A DNA stretch of 64,000 nt. Origin: Janthinobacterium sp. UMAB-56 (GTDB lineage Bacteria; Pseudomonadota; Gammaproteobacteria; Burkholderiales; Burkholderiaceae_D). The notes under the pieces are model-generated. The model was not told the origin of the DNA and did not search any database. It saw only the letters and a program-made list of their open reading frames with translations. The stretch's first letter is position 1, and every line of letters starts with the position of its first letter. Positions 38,074 to 46,674 of this stretch are shown piece by piece. Both the position numbers and the translations under genes were made by a program. The stretch spans positions 330,480 to 394,479 of the forward strand of contig NZ_LT607654.1 of assembly GCF_900095265.1 (NCBI RefSeq), in the 5' to 3' direction.

Positions 38074-38929
38074 CCGTTCACGGCGATCGTCAGGGTGACG
38101 ACATAGCCCTGCGCGGCATTGCCCGTCACCGTAGCCATCTGCAAGCTGGTGCCGTCGCTGAAGACGTTGTCGGTGGCATAGCTGATCTGCGCCAGGTTGC
38201 GCACGCTGGCCGTGTAGCCGCTGGCCGTGTAGACCTCGTTCAACGTTGCCATCGGGAAGGTGAACTGCGACGTCTTGAGGCGGTTCCGGCGCTGGCCGCC
38301 TTGGCTAGGCTGGGGTAGACCTCGATATGCACATGCGGCATGCGTCCCGCGTAGCAGCCGGGAAAAATGGTCGTGAATGCAAGCTTACCGGCGCTGTCCG
38401 TTTCCTGCACGCCGCGCAAGTAATTCTGCGCCGTCACACCGCTCGAATATAAGGAATACAAGCCGTCGCGGTCGCAATGCCATAAATAGACGGCGTAACC
38501 AGCCAGGCTGGCGCAACTACCGCTGGCATTGAGCAACTGCAATTGGATGGTGAGCGGCACGCCCGCCGCCACGCCCGTGGCGCCGTTGAAACTGGCGCGG
38601 ATATCGCTGCGCACGACGCCCGACTGATTCAGCACGTTGATGATGCTGCCGCCATTCGTGTTCGTGCCATCGGCCGGATACGGCCCGCCCGTTTCCTCGG
38701 GAATCACCGCGCAGGCGCCCGTGGTGGTGGGTGCTGCCGTGCCCGTACCGGAGCTGTCCGTGCCGACACCACTGCTCGCGGCGGCACTGCTGGCGTCCGA
38801 CCCACCGCCGCAACTGATCAAAGGCAAGGTAGCGGCGCCGGCCAGCAGCCAGCGCAAGACTTGCCGCCGCTCAGCCGCTTGCCGCATCATTTCGAGGTCG
38901 GATGCCAGACCGTGATCATGTAATTCCAT
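38070..38929 (-). pseudogene. intradiol ring-cleavage dioxygenase-like protein, frameshifted
   Basis: The gene starts at ATG 38929 with GGAG just upstream, and begins with a Tat-like lipoprotein signal (ERRQVLRWLLAGAATLPLISCGGG split around C40). The core has the non-haem iron ligands: tyrosine in GYAVYLWHCDRDGLYSLYS, and tyrosine and histidines in GCYAGRMPHVHIEVYPSL. The frame breaks near 38284-38290: before it the protein reads SLAKAASAG; the expected continuation NRLKTSQFTFPMATLNEVY is one base out of frame and runs on to a proper stop at 38070. A single-base deletion in GGNAACCGC explains it. Either a recent mutation or an assembly error; everything else is intact. Confidence 0.8.
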
Positions 38930-39054
38930 ACCTACTCCATCAAGTGGGGCAAGCCCGCCAAGGCTGGGCTCAGGCTGGCGCACAGGAACAACGCCTGTGT
39001 CGCATGGCGCGAGAGCGCCTTCGTGGTGGCCCGGACGAGCTTGCGCTCCATGGT

Positions 39055-39705
39055 TCAGGCCGTTGTATTGACCAGGTTACCGCTGGCGGACAGGCTGCCG
39101 CCCGCGCTCGCCGTGCCCAGGCTGCCCGACAGCGCCTGCAAGAAACTGCTTAGTTTGCTACTGCCGCTGCCACTGCTGCCCTCGTCGCCACCGAGCGCGC
39201 TGAGCAGACTGGCAAAGCTGGATGGCAAGTCCGTCACGCTGCTATCCGTGCTGTCGCCAGCGTCGCTGCCGGTCGACGCGAGTTTTTGCAGCAGGCTTTG
39301 CAAATCCGCCTCGATATTGCCGGGACCACCAGCGCGGGCGCCACCGCCGGGCGGCGGCCCGGAAGGCGGCTCGCCGTCCGCCCCGTGCCCACCGGCACTG
39401 CCGCCTTGCGCATGCAAGCTGCCCATCAACTGGTGCAGGAAGGCGCCCAGCGCCTGGCCCACATCACTACTGGCGCCATTTTCAGACGTGGCCGTATCGC
39501 TGCCGCCTTCGCCGGCACCCACTGTCACGCCGATCGACGACAAGGCGCTGCTAATGGCATCGAGAAACGCGCCATCGTCGGACTTGGGCGGCCGTGCGCC
39601 GTCCACGCTGCCGCTGGTATTGCTGGTACTGCTGCTGCCGCCCAGGCGGCTAAACGCGCTCAGCTGACTGGCGGCATTGCTGGAACTCAAGGCACTGATG
39701 CTCAT
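39055..39705 (-). CDS. Gly/Ser-rich protein coupled to a Spy-like gene
   Basis: A 216-aa protein starting MSISALSSSNAASQLSAF, with AGGAG seven bases upstream. The longer start 6 bases earlier (TTG) is too close to that site. It has no signal peptide, is rich in Gly, Ser and Ala, and holds four short amphipathic helical segments (FLDAISSALSSIGV, LGAFLHQLMGSL, EADLQSLLQKLA, SSFLQALSGSL-like) separated by low-complexity linkers. No family recognised. Its ATG lies 2 bases after the stop of the Spy-like gene (TGACGATG), so the two are probably translated together and both fall under the CpxR-type sites upstream. Confidence 0.65.
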   Translation of the reverse strand: MSISALSSSNAASQLSAFSRLGGSSSTSNTSGSVDGARPPKSDDGAFLDAISSALSSIGVTVGAGEGGSDTATSENGASSDVGQALGAFLHQLMGSLHAQGGSAGGHGADGEPPSGPPPGGGARAGGPGNIEADLQSLLQKLASTGSDAGDSTDSSVTDLPSSFASLLSALGGDEGSSGSGSSKLSSFLQALSGSLGTASAGGSLSASGNLVNTTA

Positions 39706-39707
39706 CG

Positions 39708-40196
39708 TCAATCTCCTGTGGATGATTGGGCGCGGCGCGGCTCAGGGCGGCTGTCGCGCTGCTGCTGCGCCTGCTGGCGCTGTTCCTGCGTCAGCACGGC
39801 CAGCAATTGCTGCTCCAGCCGCGCCTGCTGCAAGCTGATCTTCGCCATGGCTTGCGCCGCCGTGGTGGCCAGCGCGCTGGCCTTCGCGTCGTCGTAGGCG
39901 CCGGACACGGCCAGTTCGCGCAACTGCGCATGGGCTTTGAAAGCGATCTTTTCCTGTTCCCGCAGCAAGGGCGCCTGGGAGTAGGTGGCGGCGAAAACCT
40001 TGTCCTGCTGCGCTTCGCTCAAGTCGATGCCGTGCAGCAGAGGCGGCAGGCCCGGTCTGCCGGGGCCGTGGCCCGGCCCTGGCATGGCGTGCGGCGGCGG
40101 GCCGTCCGGTGCGCATTCTTGCTGGGCCAGCGCCAGCAGCGGCATGCTGCAGGCGGACAGCAGCAACAGGGATACGGCAATACTCAGGTATTTCAT
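39708..40196 (-). CDS. Spy/CpxP-like periplasmic LTXXQ protein
   Basis: A 162-aa periplasmic protein with a lipoprotein-like signal (KYLSIAVSLLLLSACSMP), a Pro/Gly/His-rich segment, and an all-helical core: LSEAQQDKVFAATYSQAPLL and LLAVLTQEQRQQAQQQ, the latter being the LTXXQ motif of the CpxP/Spy/ZraP group. Such proteins act as periplasmic chaperones or feedback inhibitors of the Cpx sensor. AAAGGAAAG precedes the ATG at 40196. It is transcribed divergently from a CpxR/CpxA-like pair with two CpxR-type boxes between. Confidence 0.82.
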   Translation of the reverse strand: MKYLSIAVSLLLLSACSMPLLALAQQECAPDGPPPHAMPGPGHGPGRPGLPPLLHGIDLSEAQQDKVFAATYSQAPLLREQEKIAFKAHAQLRELAVSGAYDDAKASALATTAAQAMAKISLQQARLEQQLLAVLTQEQRQQAQQQRDSRPEPRRAQSSTGD

Positions 40197-40265
40197 CGGG
40201 CTTTCCTTTCATGGCGATCAGCCCTGATTGTCGGCGTCTGGCGTGTAAAGCAACGTTAGGGCCGC

Positions 40266-40280
40266 GTAAAAGCGTGTAAA
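40266..40280 (+). promoter_or_regulatory. CpxR-type binding box 1
   Basis: GTAAA-AGCGT-GTAAA, a perfect match to the known CpxR consensus GTAAA-N5-GTAAA, in the Spy/cpxR-like divergent intergenic region. A further GTAAA half-site is at 40245-40249, exactly two helical turns away. Confidence 0.75.
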
Positions 40281-40309
40281 GGAAGCTGCGCAAATGTCAG
40301 CAGACGTAT

Positions 40310-40324
40310 GTAAAAGCGGGTAAA
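40310..40324 (+). promoter_or_regulatory. CpxR-type binding box 2
   Basis: GTAAA-AGCGG-GTAAA, second perfect consensus match, 66 bases before the response-regulator start. Presumably allows autoregulation of the regulator and control of the divergent Spy-like operon. Confidence 0.75.
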
Positions 40325-40389
40325 ACCGCCCCGTACGGTGTAATTTGACTGCTATCATCGGGCGATATTCACCCGAAAAAAGCACAGGC

Positions 40390-41079
40390 ATGAGCAAGGT
40401 TTTGTTAATCGATGACGACGTGGAACTGGTCGGCATGTTCCAGGAATACCTGACGCAGGAAGGTTTCGACGCGCGTGCCGTGCATGACGGCGAAAGCGGT
40501 GCGGCCGAAGCGCTGACGGGTCTGTATGCCATCGCCGTCCTCGACGTCATGATGCCGCGCATGAATGGCCTGGAAACCCTGCGCCGCATCCGCGCCGGCA
40601 GCAACTTGCCCATCTTGATGCTGACGGCGCGCGGCGACGATACGGACCGCATCGTGGGTCTGGAACTGGGCGCCGATGATTACGTGACCAAGCCATGCAC
40701 GCCGCGCGAACTGACGGCGCGCATCCGCGCCATCCTGCGCCGCGCGCAAGCGGCGCCGCACGATACGTCGGGCCTGGCGCCGCTGACCGTGGGCCAGTTG
40801 ACGATGTGGCCGGAACAGCGCCGCGCCGCCTGGGCTGGCACGCACCTGGAGCTGACGAGTACGGAATTCAATCTGCTGGAAGTGCTGGTGCGCCATGCGG
40901 GCAAGCCCGTGAGCAAAAATCAATTGTCGGAACTGGGGCTAGGGCGCCCCATGGCCCGCTTCGACCGCAATATCGACGTGCACTTGAGCAGCCTGCGCCG
41001 CAAGCTCGGCAGCCTGGCCGACGGCCGCTCCTGCCTGCAGACTGTTTACCGTCTCGGCTATCAGCTGATCAAGGAGTAA
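40390..41079 (+). CDS. cpxR: CpxR-like OmpR-family response regulator
   Basis: A 229-aa regulator. The receiver domain has acidic pocket DDD at 8-10, phosphorylation site D52 (AVLDVMMPRMNG), and K-containing DDYVTKP; the winged-helix domain ends RNIDVHLSSLRRKLGSLADG and YRLGYQLIKE. The segment before the recognition helix (LGLGRPMARFDRNIDVH) is strikingly like CpxR of E. coli. The start at 40390 was taken because the receiver fold begins there. The kinase gene follows with its SD inside this gene's last codons. Together with the divergent Spy-like protein this makes a Cpx-type envelope stress system. Confidence 0.85.
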   Translation: MSKVLLIDDDVELVGMFQEYLTQEGFDARAVHDGESGAAEALTGLYAIAVLDVMMPRMNGLETLRRIRAGSNLPILMLTARGDDTDRIVGLELGADDYVTKPCTPRELTARIRAILRRAQAAPHDTSGLAPLTVGQLTMWPEQRRAAWAGTHLELTSTEFNLLEVLVRHAGKPVSKNQLSELGLGRPMARFDRNIDVHLSSLRRKLGSLADGRSCLQTVYRLGYQLIKE

Positions 41080-41081
41080 GC

Positions 41082-42575
41082 GTGGGCCGTCTGTTCTGGA
41101 AGTTTTTTCTGTGCATCATGCTGGCCCAAGTGACGGCCACCATCGGCATCGGTGGCACCTTCTGGCTGAAAAACCGTGCCGCGCAGCAGGAGCGTGCCCT
41201 CGACATCGACACCAGTCCGCCCGCGCAAATGATCATCGAGGCCGCCAGCGCCACCCTTGAGGCGGGCGGCAGCCAGGCCTTGCAGCAATTCCTGGGCAAG
41301 CTCGAACGCATGCGCGTGTTTGCCGTCGATGCCAAAGGGCAAGAACTGATGGGCCGCACGGTGCACCCCACCATGCTGGCCAAGGCGCGCGCCATGCTGG
41401 AGCAAACCCAGCTCCATCCCGTCGTACGCACAGTCACCGGCAGCGACGGCAAGCGCTACCTGCTGTTCCTGCCCTCGTCCGAGCGCTTCCACAATGCCGA
41501 GGCAGGCGCCGCGCGCGACACGCTCATCGCCGTCGCCATGAGCGGTCCACGCACCATGGGACCGGCTCCACGCCCCAACGAAGCGGGCGCCCCGCCACCA
41601 CGCGGCGAATTCGGCCGCAGCATGCCGCCCGGCCCGCGCATGGACAGTCCCTACCGCAGCTTCATTCCCCTGGCCGCCGCCATCGCCGCCAGCCTGCTGT
41701 TCGCCTTTTTGCTGGCCTGGTATTTTGCGCGTCCCATCCGCGACCTGCGGCAAGCGTTCGAGGCCGCCTCGCACGGCAACCTGGCGCCGCGCTTTCACGC
41801 CAGCGGCAAGCGCAGCGATGAATTGACAGACCTGGGACGCGATTTCGACCGCATGACGAGCCGTTTGCGCAGCCTCATGGATAGCCAGACGCGTTTGCTG
41901 CATGACGTCTCGCACGAGCTGCGCTCGCCGCTGGCGCGCTTGCAAGCGGCCATCGGCCTGGCGCACCAGCAGCCGGAAAAGATGGCCGCCTCGATGCAGC
42001 GCATCGAACGCGAAAGCGAACGCATGGACAAACTGATCGGTGAGCTGCTGACCTTGTCAAGACTGGAAGCGGGCGCCGGGCTAGCGGGCGCCGCCCATAC
42101 GCACAGCGAAGACGTCAGCATCGCCGACCTCGTGCACGACATCGTGGATGACGCCCGCTACGAAGCCAGGGGGCGCCTGCTGGCTATCGACCTGGCGGGC
42201 GATGCGGCCACGGCCGACGCCAGCGTCAAGGGCCAGCCGGACTTGCTGGCGCGCGCCGTGGAAAACGTGGTGCGCAATGCCGTCAAGCACAGCCCCGATG
42301 GCGGCACGGTGGACGTGGAACTGTCGCGCGAGCATGACTGGCTGCGCATCGCCGTGCTGGATCGGGGCCCCGGCGTGGCCAGCGCCGACCTGGCCAGCAT
42401 CTTCCAGCCGTTCTTCCGCGCCAGTCATACCCAGCACAGCACGGATGGCCATGGCCTGGGACTGGCCATTGCCCAGCACGTCATCAACGCCCATGGCGGC
42501 CGCATCGGGGCCAGCTTGCGCAGCGGTGGCGGGCTGTGCGTGGAAATGCTGCTACCCGTCAACACACCAGGCTGA
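41082..42575 (+). CDS. cpxA: CpxA-like sensor histidine kinase
   Basis: A 497-aa kinase starting at GTG 41082, 2 bases after the regulator stop, with AAGGAG at 41071-41076. Membrane segments near residues 8-27 and 195-220 frame a periplasmic sensor of ~165 residues. A HAMP linker (FARPIRDLRQAFEAASHGN) precedes HisKA with H278 in LLHDVSHELRSPLARLQ, then HATPase motifs ENVVRNAVKHSP, LDRGPGV and GHGLGLAIAQHV. The H-box context matches CpxA. The prior periplasmic domain carries a Pro/Arg-rich stretch (GPAPRPNEAGAPPPRGEFG) next to the second membrane segment. Confidence 0.85.
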   Translation: MGRLFWKFFLCIMLAQVTATIGIGGTFWLKNRAAQQERALDIDTSPPAQMIIEAASATLEAGGSQALQQFLGKLERMRVFAVDAKGQELMGRTVHPTMLAKARAMLEQTQLHPVVRTVTGSDGKRYLLFLPSSERFHNAEAGAARDTLIAVAMSGPRTMGPAPRPNEAGAPPPRGEFGRSMPPGPRMDSPYRSFIPLAAAIAASLLFAFLLAWYFARPIRDLRQAFEAASHGNLAPRFHASGKRSDELTDLGRDFDRMTSRLRSLMDSQTRLLHDVSHELRSPLARLQAAIGLAHQQPEKMAASMQRIERESERMDKLIGELLTLSRLEAGAGLAGAAHTHSEDVSIADLVHDIVDDARYEARGRLLAIDLAGDAATADASVKGQPDLLARAVENVVRNAVKHSPDGGTVDVELSREHDWLRIAVLDRGPGVASADLASIFQPFFRASHTQHSTDGHGLGLAIAQHVINAHGGRIGASLRSGGGLCVEMLLPVNTPG

Positions 42576-42616
42576 GCTGTCGGCGCGCCTGGCGGCGGGG
42601 ATTGCTGGAGAGCTCC

Positions 42617-42958
42617 TCAGGCCTGCGTATCGATGATGCTGCCCAGCATGGACGCGCCTGATTTGGCCGGACTCATCGCCGTATCGGCGCTGCTGGCCGC
42701 CTGAGCGTCTTGCTGGGCCGCCTTCTGCGCAGCAGCCGCCTGTAACTGGGCAATTTGTGCCTGCAAAGCCTGGATTTGCTGCGCCAGCTGCTGCTGCAGC
42801 TTTTGCGACGCTTCCGTCTGCTCGCCCTTCTGCGACTCCGTCAACTGCTTTTGCGCTGCCGTGATCTGCTTTTGCAGCGCCGCGATCTGCGAACTGCTGC
42901 CCGCACTGGCGCTCCCGGCCGCGCTGACCGCGCCGCCTGAACCGATTGCCGCTACCAT
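42617..42958 (-). CDS. FlxA-like coiled-coil protein
   Basis: A 113-aa protein starting MVAAIGSGGAVSAAGSAS with GGGAGG upstream. The middle is a strong Gln-rich coiled coil (SQIAALQKQITAAQKQLTES and LAQQIQALQAQIAQLQAAAA), as in FlxA-like proteins; the end returns to Ala/Ser. No signal peptide. It is convergent with the CpxA-like kinase, and a perfect CpxR-type box lies 68 bases before its start, which suggests it belongs to that regulon. Function unknown. Confidence 0.68.
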   Translation of the reverse strand: MVAAIGSGGAVSAAGSASAGSSSQIAALQKQITAAQKQLTESQKGEQTEASQKLQQQLAQQIQALQAQIAQLQAAAAQKAAQQDAQAASSADTAMSPAKSGASMLGSIIDTQA

Positions 42959-43025
42959 GATGCCTCCCGAATGACTCGATACCAAGTTTAACGGCAGACA
43001 GAGGCGCGGATGTAGTGGCGCCCGT

Positions 43026-43040
43026 GTAAAGGCAGGTAAA
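43026..43040 (+). promoter_or_regulatory. CpxR-type binding box 3
   Basis: GTAAA-GGCAG-GTAAA, perfect consensus, between the divergent FlxA-like gene (start 42958) and the PrpF-family gene (start 43126). Either could be the target. Confidence 0.65.
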
Positions 43041-43125
43041 GAGCGGCGCCGGTAAGCACGCTTGCTTCCCGGCACGAAAAGCTGGCACACTGGCGCATCC
43101 CCTGCCAGACCTCGATCGGATCACC

Positions 43126-44355
43126 ATGCCACTGCTGCCCGCCCTGCCCGACCTCGTGCCCCGCCAGCGCTGCGGCGTGATCGAGTTTCCCGTCCACCAC
43201 ATGCGCGGCGGCACGTCGACAGGCCTGGTCCTGCATGCGGCCTCAGTGCCGGCCGACCCGGCGCTGCGCGACGAATTGCTGCGCCACCTGATGGGCGTGC
43301 CCCAGTCCGGCCAGTTGCCGGGTAACCGGCAAGTCACGGGCCTGGGGCGCGGCGCTCCCACCAGCAATAAAGTCTTCCTCGTCGAGGTGGAACAGCATGC
43401 GGGATCGCCGCGCCTGGTCAGCACCCTGGCGCAGCTGGCTGGCGAGCATGGGGATATCGACTGGAGCGTGAACTGCGGCAATATGTCGTCCGCCCTGCAA
43501 TTGTGGGGACTCGACAGCGGCGTGATCGAGGCGCTGGCCATCGGCGCGCACGACATCGATATCCGCAACACCAACACCGGTGTCGTCACCACCTCGCGCA
43601 TGGCGCGTGAACTCGATGGCAGCTTTACAGCGACCGGCATTCCCGGCGTACCCGGCAACTTCCCTCAGGTGTACCTGTTCCTGCAGCAACCGGCAGGCGC
43701 CAAGACGGGCAAGTTGTTGCCGACAGGCAAAGTGCAAGACCAGGTGCACGGCTATGGCGTCTCGTGCGTGGACGTGGCAGTGCCCATGGTCATCGCGCAA
43801 GCGAGCCAGTTCGGCAAGACGGCACAGGAAACGGTGCGGGCGCTGGAGGAAGACACGGCTTTCATGCACGCCATCCGCCGGGTGTGGAGCGCGGCGGGAC
43901 TGCTGATGGGCTTGCGGCGGCGCGATGGCCAACTGATGACCTTGGAAGAACTGGAACGCAGTGAAACCATGCCCAAGTTCTGTATCGTGGGGCCAGCAAC
44001 GGGCGAGGGAAATATTGCTGTGCGTTATTTTACGCCGCAAGCGGGCCACGCCTCGCTGGCCGTCTCGGGTGGCTGCTGCCTGGCGGCCGCTTGTTTGATA
44101 CCGGGCACGGTGGCGCATGCGCTGGCGCGCGGCGTGCCGCCCGTGGGGCCGGAGGATGCGGAGATTGCACTGGGCGTGGCAAACCCGGCCGGCATCCTGG
44201 CCACCACCATCGTGGCGCGCCAGGACGCAGCGACGGGACACATCGCCATCCGCAGCGCGGCCTACCGGCGCAGCACGCAAATCTTGTTGCGCGGCCATGT
44301 TCCCCTGTACCAGCCGTCAGCGGCGCTGAAAGCCTGGCTGCTGAAACAGCTTTAA
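43126..44355 (+). CDS. PrpF-family isomerase
   Basis: A 409-aa protein of the PrpF/4-oxalomesaconate-tautomerase family, with the diaminopimelate-epimerase-like fold. Family marks are FPVHHMRGGTSTGLVLH near the N-terminus, SNKVFLVEVE, VNCGNMSSALQLWGL (first catalytic region) and the C-terminal AVSGGCCLAAACLIPGTVA. Members isomerise aconitate, methylitaconate or oxalomesaconate; the substrate here is not indicated by neighbours, as no prp or gallate genes are near. Transcribed alone, toward dcd. Confidence 0.82.
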   Translation: MPLLPALPDLVPRQRCGVIEFPVHHMRGGTSTGLVLHAASVPADPALRDELLRHLMGVPQSGQLPGNRQVTGLGRGAPTSNKVFLVEVEQHAGSPRLVSTLAQLAGEHGDIDWSVNCGNMSSALQLWGLDSGVIEALAIGAHDIDIRNTNTGVVTTSRMARELDGSFTATGIPGVPGNFPQVYLFLQQPAGAKTGKLLPTGKVQDQVHGYGVSCVDVAVPMVIAQASQFGKTAQETVRALEEDTAFMHAIRRVWSAAGLLMGLRRRDGQLMTLEELERSETMPKFCIVGPATGEGNIAVRYFTPQAGHASLAVSGGCCLAAACLIPGTVAHALARGVPPVGPEDAEIALGVANPAGILATTIVARQDAATGHIAIRSAAYRRSTQILLRGHVPLYQPSAALKAWLLKQL

Positions 44356-44396
44356 AGCAAGACCAGACAGGGCTGGCGCCCCGCCCTTCACGAAAA

Positions 44397-44966
<570 letters not shown>

Positions 44967-45098
44967 CGCAGGGGGTTCTTTCTAGAATATCGGAATGCGG
45001 GGGCCGCACGCCTGGCGCAGGCGCGGCCCGAATGGCAGGATTTTACGCGAAAAACCGCCACTTTTGGCCCTTGCATAATGAAAATCGTTGGCGTCAGC

Positions 45099-45899
45099 CT
45101 ACTGTTTCGCCAGCAGGGAAGAGATCATCTCGCGCACCACTTGCGCCGTCAGTTCCGGATTTTCCATGGGAAACAGATGCCCGCCCGGCACCTGGCGGAA
45201 AAATTTGCCGACCAGCTTGCGCGTGGCTTTCAAGCCCGCCTGGCGGCATTCCACCGATTCCGTGCCGCCGATAAAGCCGATGGGCACGGGAAAGCCATCC
45301 TTGACGAGGCTGCCGATATGGTGCGGCAAGCTGCGGTAGACCTGTGTTTCCACTTCGCGCGTAAAGCGCAGCTGCACCCCTTGCGGATGGGAGACCAAGC
45401 CGCTGTCGATGTAGTCGCGCAAGACCTGCGGCGCCCAGATGGCGAACATGTCCTTGGCGGCAAAGTGGTCATACGCAGCTTGCGCATCGGGCCACAGCTT
45501 GCGCCGCCGTGCGGAAAAACGCGACGGCGAAAACCGCTCGCCCAGCGCCGTGTTGCGCGCCAGGCGCACCAGCAAGGCCCGCCAGCCCGCCACCACGGGC
45601 GAATCGAGCAAGACCACGCAACGCACCAGGTCGGGCCGCTGCTTGGCCACCATCACGCTGAGCATGCCGCCCAGCGAATGGCCGACGAGGATCACAGGCG
45701 CGCTGTAGCGGCGCTCGAGGTCGTCGATATATTCGCGCACCAGCTCGGGCCAGCCCGTGCTGACGGGGTAAGCAGGATCGTGCGCGTGCATGTCGAGCGC
45801 CTGCACGGTGTAGTGCTGGCCCAGCAGGCCGAACAGCTTGCGGTAGGTACCGGCAGGATAACTGTTGGCGTGGGCAAAATGCAGTTGCGGGAGGGTCAT
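45099..45899 (-). CDS. alpha/beta hydrolase
   Basis: A 266-aa hydrolase beginning LPQLHFAHANSYPAGTYRKL. The nucleophile is in VGHSLGGMLSVMVA; the acid is not obvious but FIGGTESVECRQAG and the histidine in PGGHLFPMENPELTA match the third and fourth catalytic segments. The HANSYPAGTY opening is characteristic of a small proteobacterial family of unknown substrate. It precedes dcd on the same strand with a 132-base gap. Confidence 0.82.
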   Translation of the reverse strand: MTLPQLHFAHANSYPAGTYRKLFGLLGQHYTVQALDMHAHDPAYPVSTGWPELVREYIDDLERRYSAPVILVGHSLGGMLSVMVAKQRPDLVRCVVLLDSPVVAGWRALLVRLARNTALGERFSPSRFSARRRKLWPDAQAAYDHFAAKDMFAIWAPQVLRDYIDSGLVSHPQGVQLRFTREVETQVYRSLPHHIGSLVKDGFPVPIGFIGGTESVECRQAGLKATRKLVGKFFRQVPGGHLFPMENPELTAQVVREMISSLLAKQ

Positions 45900-45957
45900 C
45901 GTGGGGCCATGCCGGTGAATGCGATAAACAATTGTATAGGCATGCCGGCAAGACGTA

Positions 45958-46653
45958 TCAGAGGAAGGCCTCTAATTGCCGACGCGTCGGCGCCATGCCG
46001 GGCACGAACGAGGCCAGTACTTCGCCCAGCTCGGCGTTTGACTCCACCACGCAAAAGGCATCGTCAAACGCGTGATCGCGATTCATGTGATTGCGCACGA
46101 TGATGCATTCCAGCCCGGCAGCCCTGGCGGCGCGCAAGCCGCGCGGCGAGTCTTCCACAGCCACGCAGTCGGCAGCGGCCAGGCCCAGGCGCTGCAAGCC
46201 CAGCTGGTAGCCGTCAGGCGCCGGCTTGCTCTCGCCATACATTTCACGCGTCAGCACGAAGTCGAAGTGTTTCAGTAAATCCGTGGCCGCATGGCTGATC
46301 TGAAAATGCTGTTCATACGCGCTTGTCACCACGCCCATGGCCACATGCGGGCGCAGCGCCGCCAGCACTTGCCCGATGCCGGGTATGGCCAGCTGGCGCG
46401 CCCGGCGCAAGCGTTGCGCAAACAGCACGGTGCGTTCGGCCCGCAAACGTTCGACCAGTTCGATGGCGTGGCCCTGTCCCAACAGCACATGCCAGGCGCC
46501 ATAGTTATTGTCCAGGAACCAGTCAAAGAATTGCTTCGGCGTCAAGTCTATGCCGTAGGGCAAGAGCAAGTCGCGGTTGCTTTCGTAAAACAGCTGCTCG
46601 GTGTTGACCAGCACGCCATCGTTATCCCACAGCACGCCCTGGATGGTTTTCAT
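45958..46653 (-). CDS. HAD-superfamily phosphatase (beta-phosphoglucomutase-like)
   Basis: A 231-aa HAD hydrolase. Motif I is WDNDGVLVNTEQLF (nucleophile D10, acid D12), with a helical cap following; motif II is in MGVVTSAYEQHF, and motif IV in CVAVEDSPRGLRAARAAG. The cap and VNTE sequence place it with the phosphoglucomutase/phosphoglycolate group. The substrate cannot be read. It is followed by the alpha/beta hydrolase after 58 bases. Confidence 0.85.
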   Translation of the reverse strand: MKTIQGVLWDNDGVLVNTEQLFYESNRDLLLPYGIDLTPKQFFDWFLDNNYGAWHVLLGQGHAIELVERLRAERTVLFAQRLRRARQLAIPGIGQVLAALRPHVAMGVVTSAYEQHFQISHAATDLLKHFDFVLTREMYGESKPAPDGYQLGLQRLGLAAADCVAVEDSPRGLRAARAAGLECIIVRNHMNRDHAFDDAFCVVESNAELGEVLASFVPGMAPTRRQLEAFL

Positions 46654-46674
46654 GACTAGGTTCGGCTCAGGAAC

